From Cohnella sp. OV330 (GTDB taxonomy: Bacteria > Bacillota > Bacilli > Paenibacillales > Paenibacillaceae), in NCBI RefSeq assembly GCF_900112065.1, contig NZ_FOKE01000001.1, forward strand, positions 124,001 to 188,000: DNA of 64,000 nt. Reading direction: 5' to 3'. This document shows positions 21,631-32,065 of the stretch, one piece after another. Below the pieces are notes generated by a model. The model made no database searches and was not told the origin of the DNA. It saw only the letters and a program-made list of their open reading frames with translations. A program made the position numbers and the translations under genes. Position 1 is the first letter of the stretch. Each line of letters opens with the position of its first letter.

Positions 21631-24600
21631 TTACTTCGTCACCTGCACGAGCAGACTATCGCTCGACGTCGCGCCGGCCGCATTGGCGAGCTCCGCGCGG
21701 TATTCGTAACTGCCCGGCGCCCGGCCGGAGACCGAAGTCTTCGCGGCTTGCGCGGACGGCGTGCCGGCGGTCAGCTGTTGCGTATCGATCAGCTCGCCGT
21801 TCTCGTACAAGCGGTACGTCCCGCCGTTCGTGCCCCACCACATGTTCATCGACACGTCGTAGCTGCCGTCGCCGTCCCAGTTGTTCGCGGACAGCACCGG
21901 CTTGCCCGGCTTCGCGTCCTTGACGGTGACGGTGAGCGTCTCGCTCGTCGTTTTTCCCTTCGCATTGATCAGCTCGGCCCGATAGCGATATGTGCCGTCG
22001 GTCCGCCCCGAGATCGCCGTGACGGCCGATTGCGCCGCCGGCGACGCGTTCGCGAGCGATTGCGTATCGATGAGCACGTCGTTCTCGTACAGCTTGTAGA
22101 CGGTGCCGTTCTCGCCGTACCAAAGGTTCATCGTGATCTTGTAGTCGCCGTCGAGCAAGCCCGTGTCGTACCCGTTGTCGCTCGACAGCGCCGGCTTGTC
22201 GGGCAGTCCAGGCCCTTCGGTAGCTTCCTCGCCCTTGATCTGCTCCGCAGTCAGCGTCAAGGTGCCGAATGCCGCGATCTTGCCCTCGGCATCGATCTCG
22301 TAGACCGCGATCGCGCTGCCCTCGGCGGCGGCGAGATCGCTGCCCGCGACGTAGTCCGCCGAGCCTGCCGGCGCCGCGCCGCCCAGATCCGGCGCCGTCG
22401 GCAGCTCCGCCGCCGTCGCATAGACGGCCGCCTTCAGCGCATGGCCCGCCGGCAGCGCGCCCGCCGCCAGCCGCGTCGTGCCCGCGGCCGTTCCCGGCGC
22501 CGCCGTCACGCTAAGCGCGGCCGCCGGATACGGCGCGATGTCGGCAGCGGCGAGCTGCCGCGAGCCGAACCGCGCGATCTTGCCCGTCGCCGTCGACGTC
22601 TCGTAGACGCCGACATAAGCGCCGGCCGCTGCCGCGGGCAGCTCCAGCGCGGTCCCGCTCGCAAGCGGGACCGCGCCGCCCGGCAGCGTCGCGCTGCCCA
22701 GCTTCGGCGTCGCGAGCGGCGCCGCCGAGACGACCAAGTGCAGGCTGTTCGCCGCATCCGAAGCGACGGCGGTCACCTGAACAGAACCCGGCGCGCTGCC
22801 GGGCGCCACCGCAAGCGGCGAAGCGAGCGCCGGTGCAGGCTCCTGCGGCAAGACCGAGAAACGGACGTCGTCGAACAGCAGGTAGCTGAATCCGCTGGCG
22901 TAGAAGCCTACCTTGCCCGACGGGCGGTAGCCAGGGTCGGTGGCGTCCAGCCGGAGCGCCCCGTTCACATACACTTTGAGATGTCCGCCCTCGGCAATGA
23001 CTTTCACGTCATACGTCGTATCGGCCGCGAGATCCCAACCAGTCTGAGGCGCCGTTTTCAGCACGGCCCAGCTGCCGTTGTACAGCACCCAATCCGACGT
23101 GCCGTCCGCCTTCATCTTGTAGCCGATCCGGGTCGAAGCGGCCGCGTCCTGCCGGTCGAAGATGTACAGCGTGCCTCCGCCCGACGGCAGCGTAGGCGGC
23201 GTCCGGAGCTTGAACTCGAGCATATAATCCGAAAATGTCTTATCCAGCAGTCCGGTCGCGCCGTTCAAAATCTTGTACCAGCGGTTCCCGTTCGCATCCA
23301 GATAGATGCTGCGGTTCGGGTCGACGGGCCATCCGTTGCCGCCCGATTCGAAGTTCGTGAAATGCATGACGTTCGACACGATGACCTGAACGGCCGCCGT
23401 CGCATTCGCGTTTTCGACCGAGGTCGCCGTGATCGTCGCCTCGCCCTCGCTCACGGCGGCGACTACGCCGTTCGCATTCACGGTCGCCACCGACGAATCG
23501 ATGGACGTCCAGGTCAATCCCTGGTTCGCCGCGTTAACCGGATCGAAAGTCACGGTCAGCTGCTTCGTCTGTCCGGCCGTCACGCGCACCGGATTTTCCG
23601 TCGGGATGACGCCGGACACGTCGGTCGTCGATGCCTTGAACTGGATGTCGTCGAACATCATGTTCGTGACGTTGTTGACGTAGAAGCCGACCTTGCCGCT
23701 CGCGTTGTGCCCCGGGTCCGTGCCTTTCATCCGGAACGCGCCGTTTACGTAGACGCTGTAATCCGCGCCCTTGACGAGCGCTTTGATGTCGTACGTCGTA
23801 TTCGGCAGCAGATCCTGGCCGGGCAGCTTCACTTCCTTCAGCACCGCCCAGGCGGAGTTGTACAGGAGCCAGGACGACGTGCCGTCCTCCCGCACTTTGT
23901 AGCCGATCCGCGTCGAGCCGCTGCCCACCTGCTTGTCGAAGATGTACAGCGTCGCGAAGGCCGGCATGACCTCGGGCGTCTTCAGCTTAAAGGTCAGCTC
24001 GTAATCGGTAAAATCCTTGTTGATGAGCGTCGACGCGTTGTTCAGCAGCTTATACCACCGGTTGTCGTCGACCTTGACGATCGAACGGTTCGCGTCCTGC
24101 GGCCACAGGCCCGAGCCGTTCTCGAAGTCCGTCCGGTCCATGACGCCGTCGCCGGCCTCGACGTGAACCGACGCGACCGCCGTCAGGTTCGGGTAGACGG
24201 CCGAAGCGACCGTGATCGTCGTATCGCCGACCGACTGCCCCGTGACGACGCCCGCAGCGCTGACCGTGGCGATCGACGGATCGGCGGATACGAACGTAAG
24301 CGCCGCGTTGCTTGCATTCCACGGCACGACCGCCGTCTGCAGCTTCACCGACTTGAAGCGGTCGACGGCGATGTCGTCGTTGTACACCGCGACGCCGGTC
24401 ACCGGGAATTCGTGCGGACCCGCGGTCGTTCCCGGTGTTCCTGACGTGCCGATATCGCCGAACGGAATTTGAGGGAAGCCCGGAATCTGCGTATAGGCCG
24501 GCGCGTTCGCCGCAAGCGTCAGGTCGCCGCCCGCGAGGTTGACGAAGCCGGGATCGGTCGTCGTCACCCAGTTGTTCGCATACTGGACGAGGTTGAACTT

Positions 24601-26619
24601 GTCGTATGCGCCGTACACATTGGTAGTCACGCTCCGGGTCATCGTCGGATTGTAGACGATGTTGCCCTGGAATGTATTGGTATCCGGATAATAGCGATTT
24701 TCGTCAAAGAACGCGGCCAGCTCCGGATACTTGGTCAGGTACGGCGTGCCGACGAAATCGTTGTTCGCGGCGAACAGCGCCTGCCACTTCGGCATGTAGT
24801 TTTTCGCGATCTGACCGTCCGGGCTGTCGCCCAGATAGATATCCGCGTAATCGTACGGCACCTTCGCGTCGACGAAAATGTTGTTCCGCGAGAGAATATG
24901 CGCGCCGCCGTTGTTCTTGATGGCGGAGTTGCCCATCTTGTAGAACACGTTCTCCTCGATTTTGAGCCCCATCGTGAAATTGTCGGGATAAATGCCCTCG
25001 ACGCCGGCTTTGCTCGTGCCGATGTCGTGGAAGTAGTTGCGCCGGATGACGGTACCCCGCTGCTGCGGCGTCTCGCCCGCGTTCATGTAGATCGCGCCAA
25101 GATCGGAGAAGCTTTTGCACACGTCGTAAATCTCGTTGTACTCGATCAGATGGTCGTTGCCGAAGACCAGCACGCCCGGGTGGGGCGCGTCGTGCAGCTC
25201 GTTGTGCGACATCCGGTTGCCGACGCCCGACAGGATGACGCCGGGATTGTACGCCTTGTGATAATAGGCGAAGTCGTGAATATGCGAGTTTTCGACGTAG
25301 TTGTTGCCCGGCGCGAGCGTCGTTTTGTTGCCGCCGCTCAGCGTGACCGCGGTGCCGCCGATATGGTGGATATGGGACCCCACGATACCGAGATCGGTGC
25401 CCGGCGCGCCGTCGAAGATGTTGTAGAAAAACCGGCTCTGCGTATTGATCAGCACGCCGCTGTTCGTGAAGTTGCGGATCTCGCTGTTCACGATGCGCAC
25501 GTGGCTGCCGCCGACGATGACGGCCGCCGAGTCCCTTCCGTTTTGGAGAATAAGCTCCTTGAAGTCGATATAAGAAGCGTCGATCGAATTGATCATCGGC
25601 GTCTTCAACATCGTTACCGTGATCTCGGGATTCGCGGTCTTAAACTCGGCGTTCGGCAAATAGTAAAGCTTGCCTGCGCCGCGGTCGATGTAATACTCGC
25701 CCGGCACGTCGATCTCCTCGAGCAGGTTTTGCGCGAAGTGGAAATCCGGGTACCAGTTCTTGTACAGGCCGCTCATCTCGCCGTATCGCAGGGTGATCGT
25801 CTTGTTCGTCGTGTCGATCGCGGCGATCTTGTTGTACGACCATTCCCAGCTGTAGCCGAAAATGCCGTCCAGCCAGATGTCGTCCGCTTGCGTCCAATAC
25901 TGCGGACGGTCGTACGTATACGTGAACGTGCCGCCGCGCTGCTGCAGGTCCGCGTCCTTGCGCGTCGGCCCCATGTCGATGATGTCGCCCATCTGGACCG
26001 TGCCTTCGTTCGGCCAGCGGGCGAGCGTCATGCCTTGGCCGTTCACGTACAGTTCCATCGGAGGCACCTGGCTCAGGTCGTTGGCCAGATAGTAGCCGTG
26101 ACGGCTCATCACCCCGTAGTCGGTAATGCCGAGCGCGGCGAGGTCGATCTGCAGCACCTTCGATCTCGCGTCCTGGCTGATGATCCGGTTCAGCACCGCG
26201 CTGTCTGTCACCGGCACGAACCCGCTTTTCGGAATGTCGCGGCCGCCCGACAGGCGGACCGTCTCCCCGGGATACGCCATGTACGTGATCGTCTTGCCGG
26301 CTTCGCCCGAGTCGTCCGCGCCGAGCTCGAAGCTCGACGTCCGCTCGTATAGCCCTTCTCTAAGGTAGACGGTGACGCCGCCGTCCGGCAGGCCGCCGTC
26401 TTCTTTCATGTCCCGGATAGCGTCGCGCGCTTTCTCCAGCGTCTTGAAGGGCGCGGCGATCGTGCCGGCATTGGCGTCGCTGCCGTTCGTCGCGACGTAC
26501 AGCACGGCACCGGCATCGGGCGCCTCGTCGGTCGCAGCGGATACTTGCATCATCGGAAAAGCGCAGAATAGTACCATCAAGCCTGCAAGCCAAGCCGTCA
26601 TCCGTCTCTTCATGAGCAT
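21631..26619 (-). CDS. Secreted right-handed beta-helix polysaccharide-active protein
   Basis: The 1662-residue exported protein has a signal peptide ending VSAAT. A parallel beta-helix (about 40-720) begins with [14 protein letters not shown] and [15 protein letters not shown] and carries many N-H/I-E-Y-N-E turns; the [10 protein letters not shown] and GIYPDNF stretches may hold catalytic Asp residues. Bacterial Ig-2 domains (about 735-830 and 1010-1090) alternate with two concanavalin-like segments (830-1010, 1095-1260). An Ala-rich duplicated segment (1265-1465) follows, and two chitinase-type NLWYGxN/NMWWGTN modules end the protein (1476-1662). The fold occurs in polysaccharide lyases and in GH141-like enzymes; the activity cannot be fixed from sequence. 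It lies after the permease and binding-protein genes, so the product is probably taken up by that transporter. Confidence 0.82.
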   Translation of the reverse strand: MLMKRRMTAWLAGLMVLFCAFPMMQVSAATDEAPDAGAVLYVATNGSDANAGTIAAPFKTLEKARDAIRDMKEDGGLPDGGVTVYLREGLYERTSSFELGADDSGEAGKTITYMAYPGETVRLSGGRDIPKSGFVPVTDSAVLNRIISQDARSKVLQIDLAALGITDYGVMSRHGYYLANDLSQVPPMELYVNGQGMTLARWPNEGTVQMGDIIDMGPTRKDADLQQRGGTFTYTYDRPQYWTQADDIWLDGIFGYSWEWSYNKIAAIDTTNKTITLRYGEMSGLYKNWYPDFHFAQNLLEEIDVPGEYYIDRGAGKLYYLPNAEFKTANPEITVTMLKTPMINSIDASYIDFKELILQNGRDSAAVIVGGSHVRIVNSEIRNFTNSGVLINTQSRFFYNIFDGAPGTDLGIVGSHIHHIGGTAVTLSGGNKTTLAPGNNYVENSHIHDFAYYHKAYNPGVILSGVGNRMSHNELHDAPHPGVLVFGNDHLIEYNEIYDVCKSFSDLGAIYMNAGETPQQRGTVIRRNYFHDIGTSKAGVEGIYPDNFTMGLKIEENVFYKMGNSAIKNNGGAHILSRNNIFVDAKVPYDYADIYLGDSPDGQIAKNYMPKWQALFAANNDFVGTPYLTKYPELAAFFDENRYYPDTNTFQGNIVYNPTMTRSVTTNVYGAYDKFNLVQYANNWVTTTDPGFVNLAGGDLTLAANAPAYTQIPGFPQIPFGDIGTSGTPGTTAGPHEFPVTGVAVYNDDIAVDRFKSVKLQTAVVPWNASNAALTFVSADPSIATVSAAGVVTGQSVGDTTITVASAVYPNLTAVASVHVEAGDGVMDRTDFENGSGLWPQDANRSIVKVDDNRWYKLLNNASTLINKDFTDYELTFKLKTPEVMPAFATLYIFDKQVGSGSTRIGYKVREDGTSSWLLYNSAWAVLKEVKLPGQDLLPNTTYDIKALVKGADYSVYVNGAFRMKGTDPGHNASGKVGFYVNNVTNMMFDDIQFKASTTDVSGVIPTENPVRVTAGQTKQLTVTFDPVNAANQGLTWTSIDSSVATVNANGVVAAVSEGEATITATSVENANATAAVQVIVSNVMHFTNFESGGNGWPVDPNRSIYLDANGNRWYKILNGATGLLDKTFSDYMLEFKLRTPPTLPSGGGTLYIFDRQDAAASTRIGYKMKADGTSDWVLYNGSWAVLKTAPQTGWDLAADTTYDVKVIAEGGHLKVYVNGALRLDATDPGYRPSGKVGFYASGFSYLLFDDVRFSVLPQEPAPALASPLAVAPGSAPGSVQVTAVASDAANSLHLVVSAAPLATPKLGSATLPGGAVPLASGTALELPAAAAGAYVGVYETSTATGKIARFGSRQLAAADIAPYPAAALSVTAAPGTAAGTTRLAAGALPAGHALKAAVYATAAELPTAPDLGGAAPAGSADYVAGSDLAAAEGSAIAVYEIDAEGKIAAFGTLTLTAEQIKGEEATEGPGLPDKPALSSDNGYDTGLLDGDYKITMNLWYGENGTVYKLYENDVLIDTQSLANASPAAQSAVTAISGRTDGTYRYRAELINAKGKTTSETLTVTVKDAKPGKPVLSANNWDGDGSYDVSMNMWWGTNGGTYRLYENGELIDTQQLTAGTPSAQAAKTSVSGRAPGSYEYRAELANAAGATSSDSLLVQVTK

Positions 26620-26705
26620 GCGTTTCCATCTCTCCTTAACGTATGAGTCTGGAACACCGCGCCCGACTTCGGCGCCTTTCTCGTTGCCGCGGACCGCTTA
26701 TGCGA

Positions 26706-28247
26706 TTATTTTTTGAGACCCGACGTCTTCAGGTATTCCTCGAATTGCTTGGTAACCTCTGCGACGTACTTTTCCTCGCCGGCTTCCTTCAGCTTCTCGT
26801 ACAGGCCCGGCCACGTCTTGTCGAAGTCGAGCGTACCGGTCTGGATGCCTTTCTTGTATTCGCCCCATACCGCGTTCAAGTTGGCGATCTCGGTGACGAC
26901 GGGCTCGGAGTTGAACTTGAAGCCGCCGACCGGGTTCAATTCGGCCGTTTCGTTGATTTTCTTCGTTTGCTCCCACACGTCCTTCGGCTGGCCTTCCTTC
27001 AGGTAGCTGTTGAACACGTTGCCGAAAATGAAGTCCATGTTCGGACGGTACTTGGAATCTTCCTTCGGCGCGATGAAGCCTTCCGCGCTCTTCGTATAGT
27101 GCTCGCCTTCGATGCCGTTGCTGATCAGGTTGTAGAGCTCGGCGTCGCTGTTCATCAGGTTGATGAGCATCATCGCGCGCTCCGGATTTTTGGACGTGCG
27201 GCTGATCGACAGGTTCGTCGTCGCGGAGTAGCCGTTCGTGAACCAGTCGCTGATCGGCACGATGACGACGTCGTTGCCGCCGTTGCGTCCTTTGACCTCG
27301 GCTTCAACGCCCGGCTTCAGGACGTTGTTGAATTGGACCGCGATCTGGCCCTTCGCCTCGTAGTCGGCCATCTTGGCCGTCGCCGCGTCTTTGTAGATGT
27401 AGCCGGCTTTGTACCACTTGCTCGCGAGTCTGAAGGTGTTCAGCTCTTCCTCCGGATAGCGGTACAGCTTGTAGCTCGGGTCGCCCGACTTGATGAAGAA
27501 GTGGTCGTCGAGACCCGGCACGCCCCAATACGTCGCGTCGTGCAGCGCGGTGTTGTAGTAGCCGTTGAACGGGATGATGTCCGGCTCGCCCTGCTTGATC
27601 TTCTCGAGGAAAGGCTCGATGTCTTCCATCTTCTTGATGGAGGCCGTGTCGAGCTGGTACTTGTCGGCGAAGCGCTTCTGGATGATGAAGCCGTAACGCG
27701 AGCCGTTGATCTGCTGGTTGGCGACGCCGTAGATCATGCCGTCGACCGTGAGGCCGTCCCACATGTACTGCGGCATGTCCGCCTTCAGCGCCGGCGCGTA
27801 TTGCTCGATCAGATCGTCGAGCGGCTGCAGCGCGCCTTTGCGGACGAGCTCCTCCGGCTTGATCAGGTAGCCGGTCCACATGATGTCGAACGACTCGCTG
27901 GCGGCCAGCACGGTGTTCATCTTTTGCACGTAGTCGCCCAGTGCAACCGGTTTCAGTTTGACGGTCGCGTTGATTTTCTCTTTGACGATCTTGTTGACCG
28001 CGTCTTCGACCTTCTGCTGGTCCGGCTGCATTTGGTTGAGCGGATAGTACCACGTCAGCTCGACCGGCTTGAGCTCGGATCCGCTCGATGCCGTCGCCGC
28101 CGCGCTGGACGCGGCGGGAGACGAACCGCTCGCGCTTGGCGAAGCGGCGGCGTTGCCCCCGTTATTGTTGTTGTTGCCGCAAGCCGCCAGCGCGGTTGCG
28201 GTCAGCAGCGCAAGCGCCGCCGTGGTGCCGATTTTTCTTTTCAGCAT
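26706..28247 (-). CDS. ABC transporter sugar-binding lipoprotein (LplA/YtcQ type)
   Basis: The 513-residue lipoprotein has a signal ending LAAC and an Asn/Gly/Ser/Ala linker. The family-1 solute-binding fold begins VELTWYYPLNQMQPDQQKVE, with a typical NPERAMMLINLMNSD segment. AGGAGG lies at a good distance upstream. It is the third gene of a permease-permease-binding protein set and is followed by the beta-helix gene. Ligand likely an oligosaccharide released by that enzyme. This is the only complete importer set in the window except for its ATPase. Confidence 0.9.
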   Translation of the reverse strand: MLKRKIGTTAALALLTATALAACGNNNNNGGNAAASPSASGSSPAASSAAATASSGSELKPVELTWYYPLNQMQPDQQKVEDAVNKIVKEKINATVKLKPVALGDYVQKMNTVLAASESFDIMWTGYLIKPEELVRKGALQPLDDLIEQYAPALKADMPQYMWDGLTVDGMIYGVANQQINGSRYGFIIQKRFADKYQLDTASIKKMEDIEPFLEKIKQGEPDIIPFNGYYNTALHDATYWGVPGLDDHFFIKSGDPSYKLYRYPEEELNTFRLASKWYKAGYIYKDAATAKMADYEAKGQIAVQFNNVLKPGVEAEVKGRNGGNDVVIVPISDWFTNGYSATTNLSISRTSKNPERAMMLINLMNSDAELYNLISNGIEGEHYTKSAEGFIAPKEDSKYRPNMDFIFGNVFNSYLKEGQPKDVWEQTKKINETAELNPVGGFKFNSEPVVTEIANLNAVWGEYKKGIQTGTLDFDKTWPGLYEKLKEAGEEKYVAEVTKQFEEYLKTSGLKK

Positions 28248-28286
28248 TCCTGTGACCTCCTAGTTTTTTGCTCTGATTCAAATATG

Positions 28287-29171
28287 TTAACCCTTGAGGG
28301 AGCCAACCGTAAGTCCTTTGACGAAAAAACGCTGGAAGAACGGGAATACGATGAGCATCGGCCCGCCCGCCAGAACGGCGATCGCCATCCGCGCGGAGTT
28401 GTTCGGGAAATGCGACAGATCGATGCCCAGCTGCTGGGCGAAGTCCGAGTTGGCCGTGATGAACTCGATGCTGTTCAGCGTCCGCACCAGCAGCAGCTGC
28501 AGCGGCACCTTGTTCGGATCGTCGATGTACAGCATGGCGTTGAACCATTCGTTCCAGTAGGCGAATGCGATGAGCAGTCCCATCGTGGCCAGGGCCGGCG
28601 TCGACAGCGGTAGGATGATGCGGAAGAAGATCTTGAACTCCCGCGCCCCGTCGATCTTGGCCGACTCGATCACCTCGAACGGCAGCTTCGACAGGAACCC
28701 TTTCATCACCATGATGTTGAACGGCGACAGCAGGACGGGCAGGATGAGCGCCAGCAGACTGTCCTTCAGATGCAAATACTGCGTGACCAAAATGTAAGAA
28801 GGAACGAGTCCTCCGCTGAACAGCATGGTGAAGAAAACGTAGAACGTGGTCATCCGGTTGTACCGGTAATCCGGACGGGAGACGACGTAGGCGGTCATTG
28901 CGGTAATCAATAGGCTGACGATCGTTCCGACGACCGTGACCAGCAGCGTCACCTCGTAAGCCCGGAACAGAATGACCGGCGAGTCGAGCATGTACCGGTA
29001 GGCATTGAGGCTGAATACGCTTGGCCAAAATTGATAGCCGTGCTGCGTCAGCGCCTGTTCGTCCGTGAGGGACACGGCGACGACGAGCAGGAACGGCAGG
29101 ATCATCGCGACAGATAGGATGACGAAGAACAGGTGGATAAACGTGCGCGGGATCGGACTTGCTTGCTGCAT
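28287..29171 (-). CDS. ABC sugar permease, LplC/YtcP type
   Basis: The 294-residue inner-membrane protein has six predicted membrane segments and the EAA loop ESAKIDGAREFKIFFRIILP near residue 190, which contacts the ATPase. It pairs with the permease just upstream (13-base gap). Members of this family (CUT1) normally share one MsmX-type ATPase encoded elsewhere, which fits the absence of an ATPase gene here. Confidence 0.92.
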   Translation of the reverse strand: MQQASPIPRTFIHLFFVILSVAMILPFLLVVAVSLTDEQALTQHGYQFWPSVFSLNAYRYMLDSPVILFRAYEVTLLVTVVGTIVSLLITAMTAYVVSRPDYRYNRMTTFYVFFTMLFSGGLVPSYILVTQYLHLKDSLLALILPVLLSPFNIMVMKGFLSKLPFEVIESAKIDGAREFKIFFRIILPLSTPALATMGLLIAFAYWNEWFNAMLYIDDPNKVPLQLLLVRTLNSIEFITANSDFAQQLGIDLSHFPNNSARMAIAVLAGGPMLIVFPFFQRFFVKGLTVGSLKG

Positions 29172-29184
29172 CTGCGATTCCTCC

Positions 29185-30207
29185 TTACCACATCGAGTGA
29201 TCCGGGTTGATTTTGCGTACGATGCCGTTCGCGACGAGCACCAGGATGAAGCCGACGACCGACTGATAGAACCCTACCGCGGCCGACATACTCACGTTCC
29301 CGACCTCGCGAAGCGCCCGGTAGACGTAGGTGTCGATGACGTCCGTGGAGGAGAACAGGAAACCCGAGTTGTTCGGAATGAAGTAGTGCAGTCCGAAGTC
29401 GCCTCGGAACATGCCGCCGATCGACAGAATGAGCATGATGATAATAAGCGGCGTCAGCAGCGGCACGGTGATTTTTAGCGCCATCTGCGCCTTGGTCGCG
29501 CCGTCGATCCGCGCGGCTTCGTAATAATCCCCGCTGATGCCCATGATGCCCGCGAAGTAGATGAGCGTCGTGAAGCCGATCGCTTTCCATAGGTGAACGA
29601 CGATCAGGATGACCGGCCAAGGTCCCGAATCCTGGTACCAGCTGACCGGCTCGAACCCGAGGGAGATCAGCATCCGGTTGATGAAGCCGTCCGAATGATT
29701 CAGGAACGCGTAGGCGATGTAGCCCACGAGCACCCAGGACAAGAAGTGAGGCAGGAACAGGGCCGTCTGATAAAACTTCGTATACTTCGCCTTCAGCTCG
29801 TTCATCAGCACCGCCAGGAACAGGGCGCCCAGCGTCGTGATCAGCATGTAGCCGGCGTTGTACAGCACGGTGTTGCGCGTGATTCGCCAGGCGGTATCCG
29901 TCGTGAACAAGAATCGGAAATTGTCCAGGCCGACCCACTTGCTCCCGAACATCCCGAGATCGTAACGATAATTTTTGAAGGCGATGATCAGCCCGACCAT
30001 CGGCAGGTACGCGAAGATCAGCTTGTACAAGAGTCCGGGCAGCGACAGCAGGAACAGCTCCCGGTTGTTTTTGAAATGCTTGAGCTCTCTTCTTAAGAAA
30101 GACTTGCGCTTCGGCTTGTTGGCGATGCCGATCGGCGGTGATTCCGCATCTGCTAATGCGCTTGGACGGCTCTGGTCGCTTAGGGCGACCGATGCTTTGT
30201 TCGGCAT
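29185..30207 (-). CDS. ABC sugar permease, LplB/YtcO type
   Basis: The 340-residue permease has membrane segments after about residue 45 and the EAA motif EAARIDGATKAQMALKITVP. The start at 30207 (MPNKASVALS) has GGAAGGAG nine bases upstream. The frame stays open to 30474, but that extension reads low-complexity residues with no ribosome site and covers the upstream regulatory repeats. First gene of the importer operon. Confidence 0.9.
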   Translation of the reverse strand: MPNKASVALSDQSRPSALADAESPPIGIANKPKRKSFLRRELKHFKNNRELFLLSLPGLLYKLIFAYLPMVGLIIAFKNYRYDLGMFGSKWVGLDNFRFLFTTDTAWRITRNTVLYNAGYMLITTLGALFLAVLMNELKAKYTKFYQTALFLPHFLSWVLVGYIAYAFLNHSDGFINRMLISLGFEPVSWYQDSGPWPVILIVVHLWKAIGFTTLIYFAGIMGISGDYYEAARIDGATKAQMALKITVPLLTPLIIIMLILSIGGMFRGDFGLHYFIPNNSGFLFSSTDVIDTYVYRALREVGNVSMSAAVGFYQSVVGFILVLVANGIVRKINPDHSMW

Positions 30208-30305
30208 GACGAATGCTCCTTCCCTTGCTTCCCGTGCTTCTCTTGCTGCCCGTGTTGCTCCGGCTTGCAGGTCTAACGATAGCGCAGGGGGCTGCGGAGA
30301 CGGTA

Positions 30306-30400
30306 CTGTACATATGCAGGATTCCTGTAAACGCGGGCTGTACGTATGCCAGAATGCTGTAACGGCGCGGCTCGCGGGCTGTACAGGTGCAGTACAGGTT
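30306..30400 (-). promoter_or_regulatory. Repeated CTGTAC motifs upstream of the permease operon
   Basis: CTGTACATATGCAGG (30306), CTGTACGTATGCCAG (30338) and CTGTACAGGTGCAG (30379) are three related segments 32 and 41 bases apart, located 100-190 bases before the permease start. They may be operator sites. No clear -35/-10 pair was assigned. Confidence 0.3.
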
Positions 30401-30439
30401 TGTGCAGGCGCGGCGGCCGGCCGGCTCCATGACGAAAGA

Positions 30440-30463
30440 GGCCAGCCGGAAATCCGGCTGGCC
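30440..30463 (-). terminator. Possible terminator of the racemase operon
   Basis: GGCCAGCCGG and CCGGCTGGCC form a 10-bp perfect stem with a 4-base loop. On the minus strand TCTTTCGTC follows, a weak T run. It lies about 510 bases beyond the oxidoreductase stop, after the repeat array. Confidence 0.45.
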
Positions 30464-30507
30464 TGGTGAAGCAATATTCAGTTGCGGCTTGGGGCTAGCG
30501 GCCCCAA

Positions 30508-30945
30508 GTGACGTCCACGAGCGTTACTTCGCCCCGCCGACCATCGATTGCATCCAACGTAACGTTCACGAGCGTCTCTTCGCCCCCTGACCTTCCGGTA
30601 TCCCGAAAGTAACGTTCATGAGTGCCTCTTTGTCCCGCCGACCATCGATTGCGTCCAAAGTAACGTTCACGAGCGTCTCTTCGCCCCCTGACCTTCCGGT
30701 ATCCCGAAAGTACCGTCCGTGGGTGCCTCTTTGTCCCGCCGACCATCGATTGCATCCAACGTAACGTTCACGAGCGTCTCTTCGCCCCCTGACCTTCCGG
30801 TATCCCGAAAGTAACGTTCATGAGTGCCTCTTTGTCCCGCCGACCATCGATTGCGTCCAAAGTAACGTTCACGAGCGTCTCTTCGCCCCCTGACCTTCCC
30901 GTATCCCGAAAGTAACGTCCGTGGGAGTTACTTTGCCCCGACGAC
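30508..30945. repeat. Tandem array of nine 50/51-bp units (alternating types, 101-bp super-unit)
   Basis: The anchor GTAACGT (with minor variants) occurs at 30508, 30559, 30609, 30660, 30710, 30761, 30811, 30862 and 30912, so spacings alternate 51 and 50. One unit type continues GAGCGTCTCTTCGCCCCCTG, the other GAGTGCCTCTTTGTCCCGCC and CCATCGATTG. Reading frames across it simply repeat and lack ribosome sites. Confidence 0.9.
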
Positions 30946-30973
30946 ACGCCGCCACCGAGCGGCGTAAGCCACG

Positions 30974-32065
30974 TCAATCCAGGCTGCGATCGTCCAACCC
31001 GAGCGGCAGCGGCTCGGGTCTCTCGCACGTGCTCTTCATGACGTAATGCCTGCCTTCCGCGGCCGCGTCATGGATGCCGTGCATCGCCTCCAGCACATGG
31101 TAGGCGAGCTCGCCGCTCGCGCGGTGCCGGCGCCCGGTCAGGATCGCCTTGACCATGTCCGCGGCCCCGATGCCGCGGGCGTTCTCGTCCTTGCCGTGCG
31201 TGAGCGGCATGGCCGACCAAGCGTCGGCGCCGGCGCGCCTCACGGAGACGGGACCGCCGAACGTGTTCGGATCCGGCACGAGCAGCGTGCCCTGGCTGCC
31301 GTACACCTCGATGCGCGGCAGCACGGTACCGCCTTTGACGTCGAAGGACGTGAGCAGCGTCGCGATCGGACCGGACGCGAAGTCGATGACGCCCGCCAGA
31401 TGCGTCGGCGTCTCGACCTTGATGACGTGGCCGTAATTGGCCGGATTCGTCACGACGCGCTCCGGATACGAGATCCGGGCGGAGCCGGTCACGCGCGCGA
31501 TCGGCCCCAACATGGCGACCAGGGCGGTCAAGTAGTATGGGCCCATATCGAACAACGGACCGCCGCCGGCCTGGAAGAAGAAGTCCGGGTTCGGATGCCA
31601 GCTCTCCGGCCCGCCGCCCAGCATAAAGGCCGTCGCGCCGATCGGCGTGCCGATCCAGCCGTCCTCGATCAGCTTGACGCAGGTCTGGATGCCGCCGCCG
31701 AGGAACGTGTCCGGCGCGCAGCCGACTTTTAAGCCTTTTCTTTCCGCCAGCTCGAGCAGCCGCAAGCCTTCCTCCCGCGTAACGGATAGCGGCTTTTCGA
31801 CATACACGTGCTTGCCTGCTTCAAGCGCCTGCATGCAGACGGAAGCATGCGCTTGCGGAATCGTCAGATTGATGACCAATTGAATCTCGGGATCGGAGAG
31901 CAATTCTTCTACCGAGCAGCCTCGGACCCCGTGCTCCTCGGCCTTCGCCTTGGCGCGCGCGACGTCCAGATCGGCGCAGGCGACGACCTCCATCGATTCG
32001 AACCTTTTCCCGTTCTGAAAATAAATGCCGCTGATATTTCCCGTGCCGATGATGCCGACCTTCAA
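30974..32065 (-). CDS. Gfo/Idh/MocA-family NAD(P)-dependent oxidoreductase
   Basis: The 363-residue product has an N-terminal Rossmann fold beginning [10 protein letters not shown], the family EKPLS motif near 94 and a C-terminal alpha/beta domain. Such enzymes oxidise or reduce sugars, cyclitols or amino-sugar relatives. The start is a TTG whose last two bases overlap the stop of the M20 gene (TTGA), which indicates translational coupling; no in-frame ATG is available. It is the last gene of the racemase operon. Its substrate is unknown and its link to amino-acid conversion is unclear. Confidence 0.85.
   Translation of the reverse strand: MKVGIIGTGNISGIYFQNGKRFESMEVVACADLDVARAKAKAEEHGVRGCSVEELLSDPEIQLVINLTIPQAHASVCMQALEAGKHVYVEKPLSVTREEGLRLLELAERKGLKVGCAPDTFLGGGIQTCVKLIEDGWIGTPIGATAFMLGGGPESWHPNPDFFFQAGGGPLFDMGPYYLTALVAMLGPIARVTGSARISYPERVVTNPANYGHVIKVETPTHLAGVIDFASGPIATLLTSFDVKGGTVLPRIEVYGSQGTLLVPDPNTFGGPVSVRRAGADAWSAMPLTHGKDENARGIGAADMVKAILTGRRHRASGELAYHVLEAMHGIHDAAAEGRHYVMKSTCERPEPLPLGLDDRSLD

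Larger units (their letters stand above)
30208..30973. other. Intergenic region with regulatory repeats and a repeat array
   Basis: From low to high coordinate it holds CTGTAC-type repeats upstream of the permease operon (30306-30400), a hairpin (30440-30463) and a nine-unit array (30508-30945). No credible gene was found. Confidence 0.6.

Noticed and set aside
30495..31028. Minus-strand frames encoding repeated TGRSGGEETLVNVTLDAI-type peptides
   Set aside because: They are the translation of the 50/51-bp array; no ribosome site precedes them, and a near-multiple of three in the period keeps frames open by itself.
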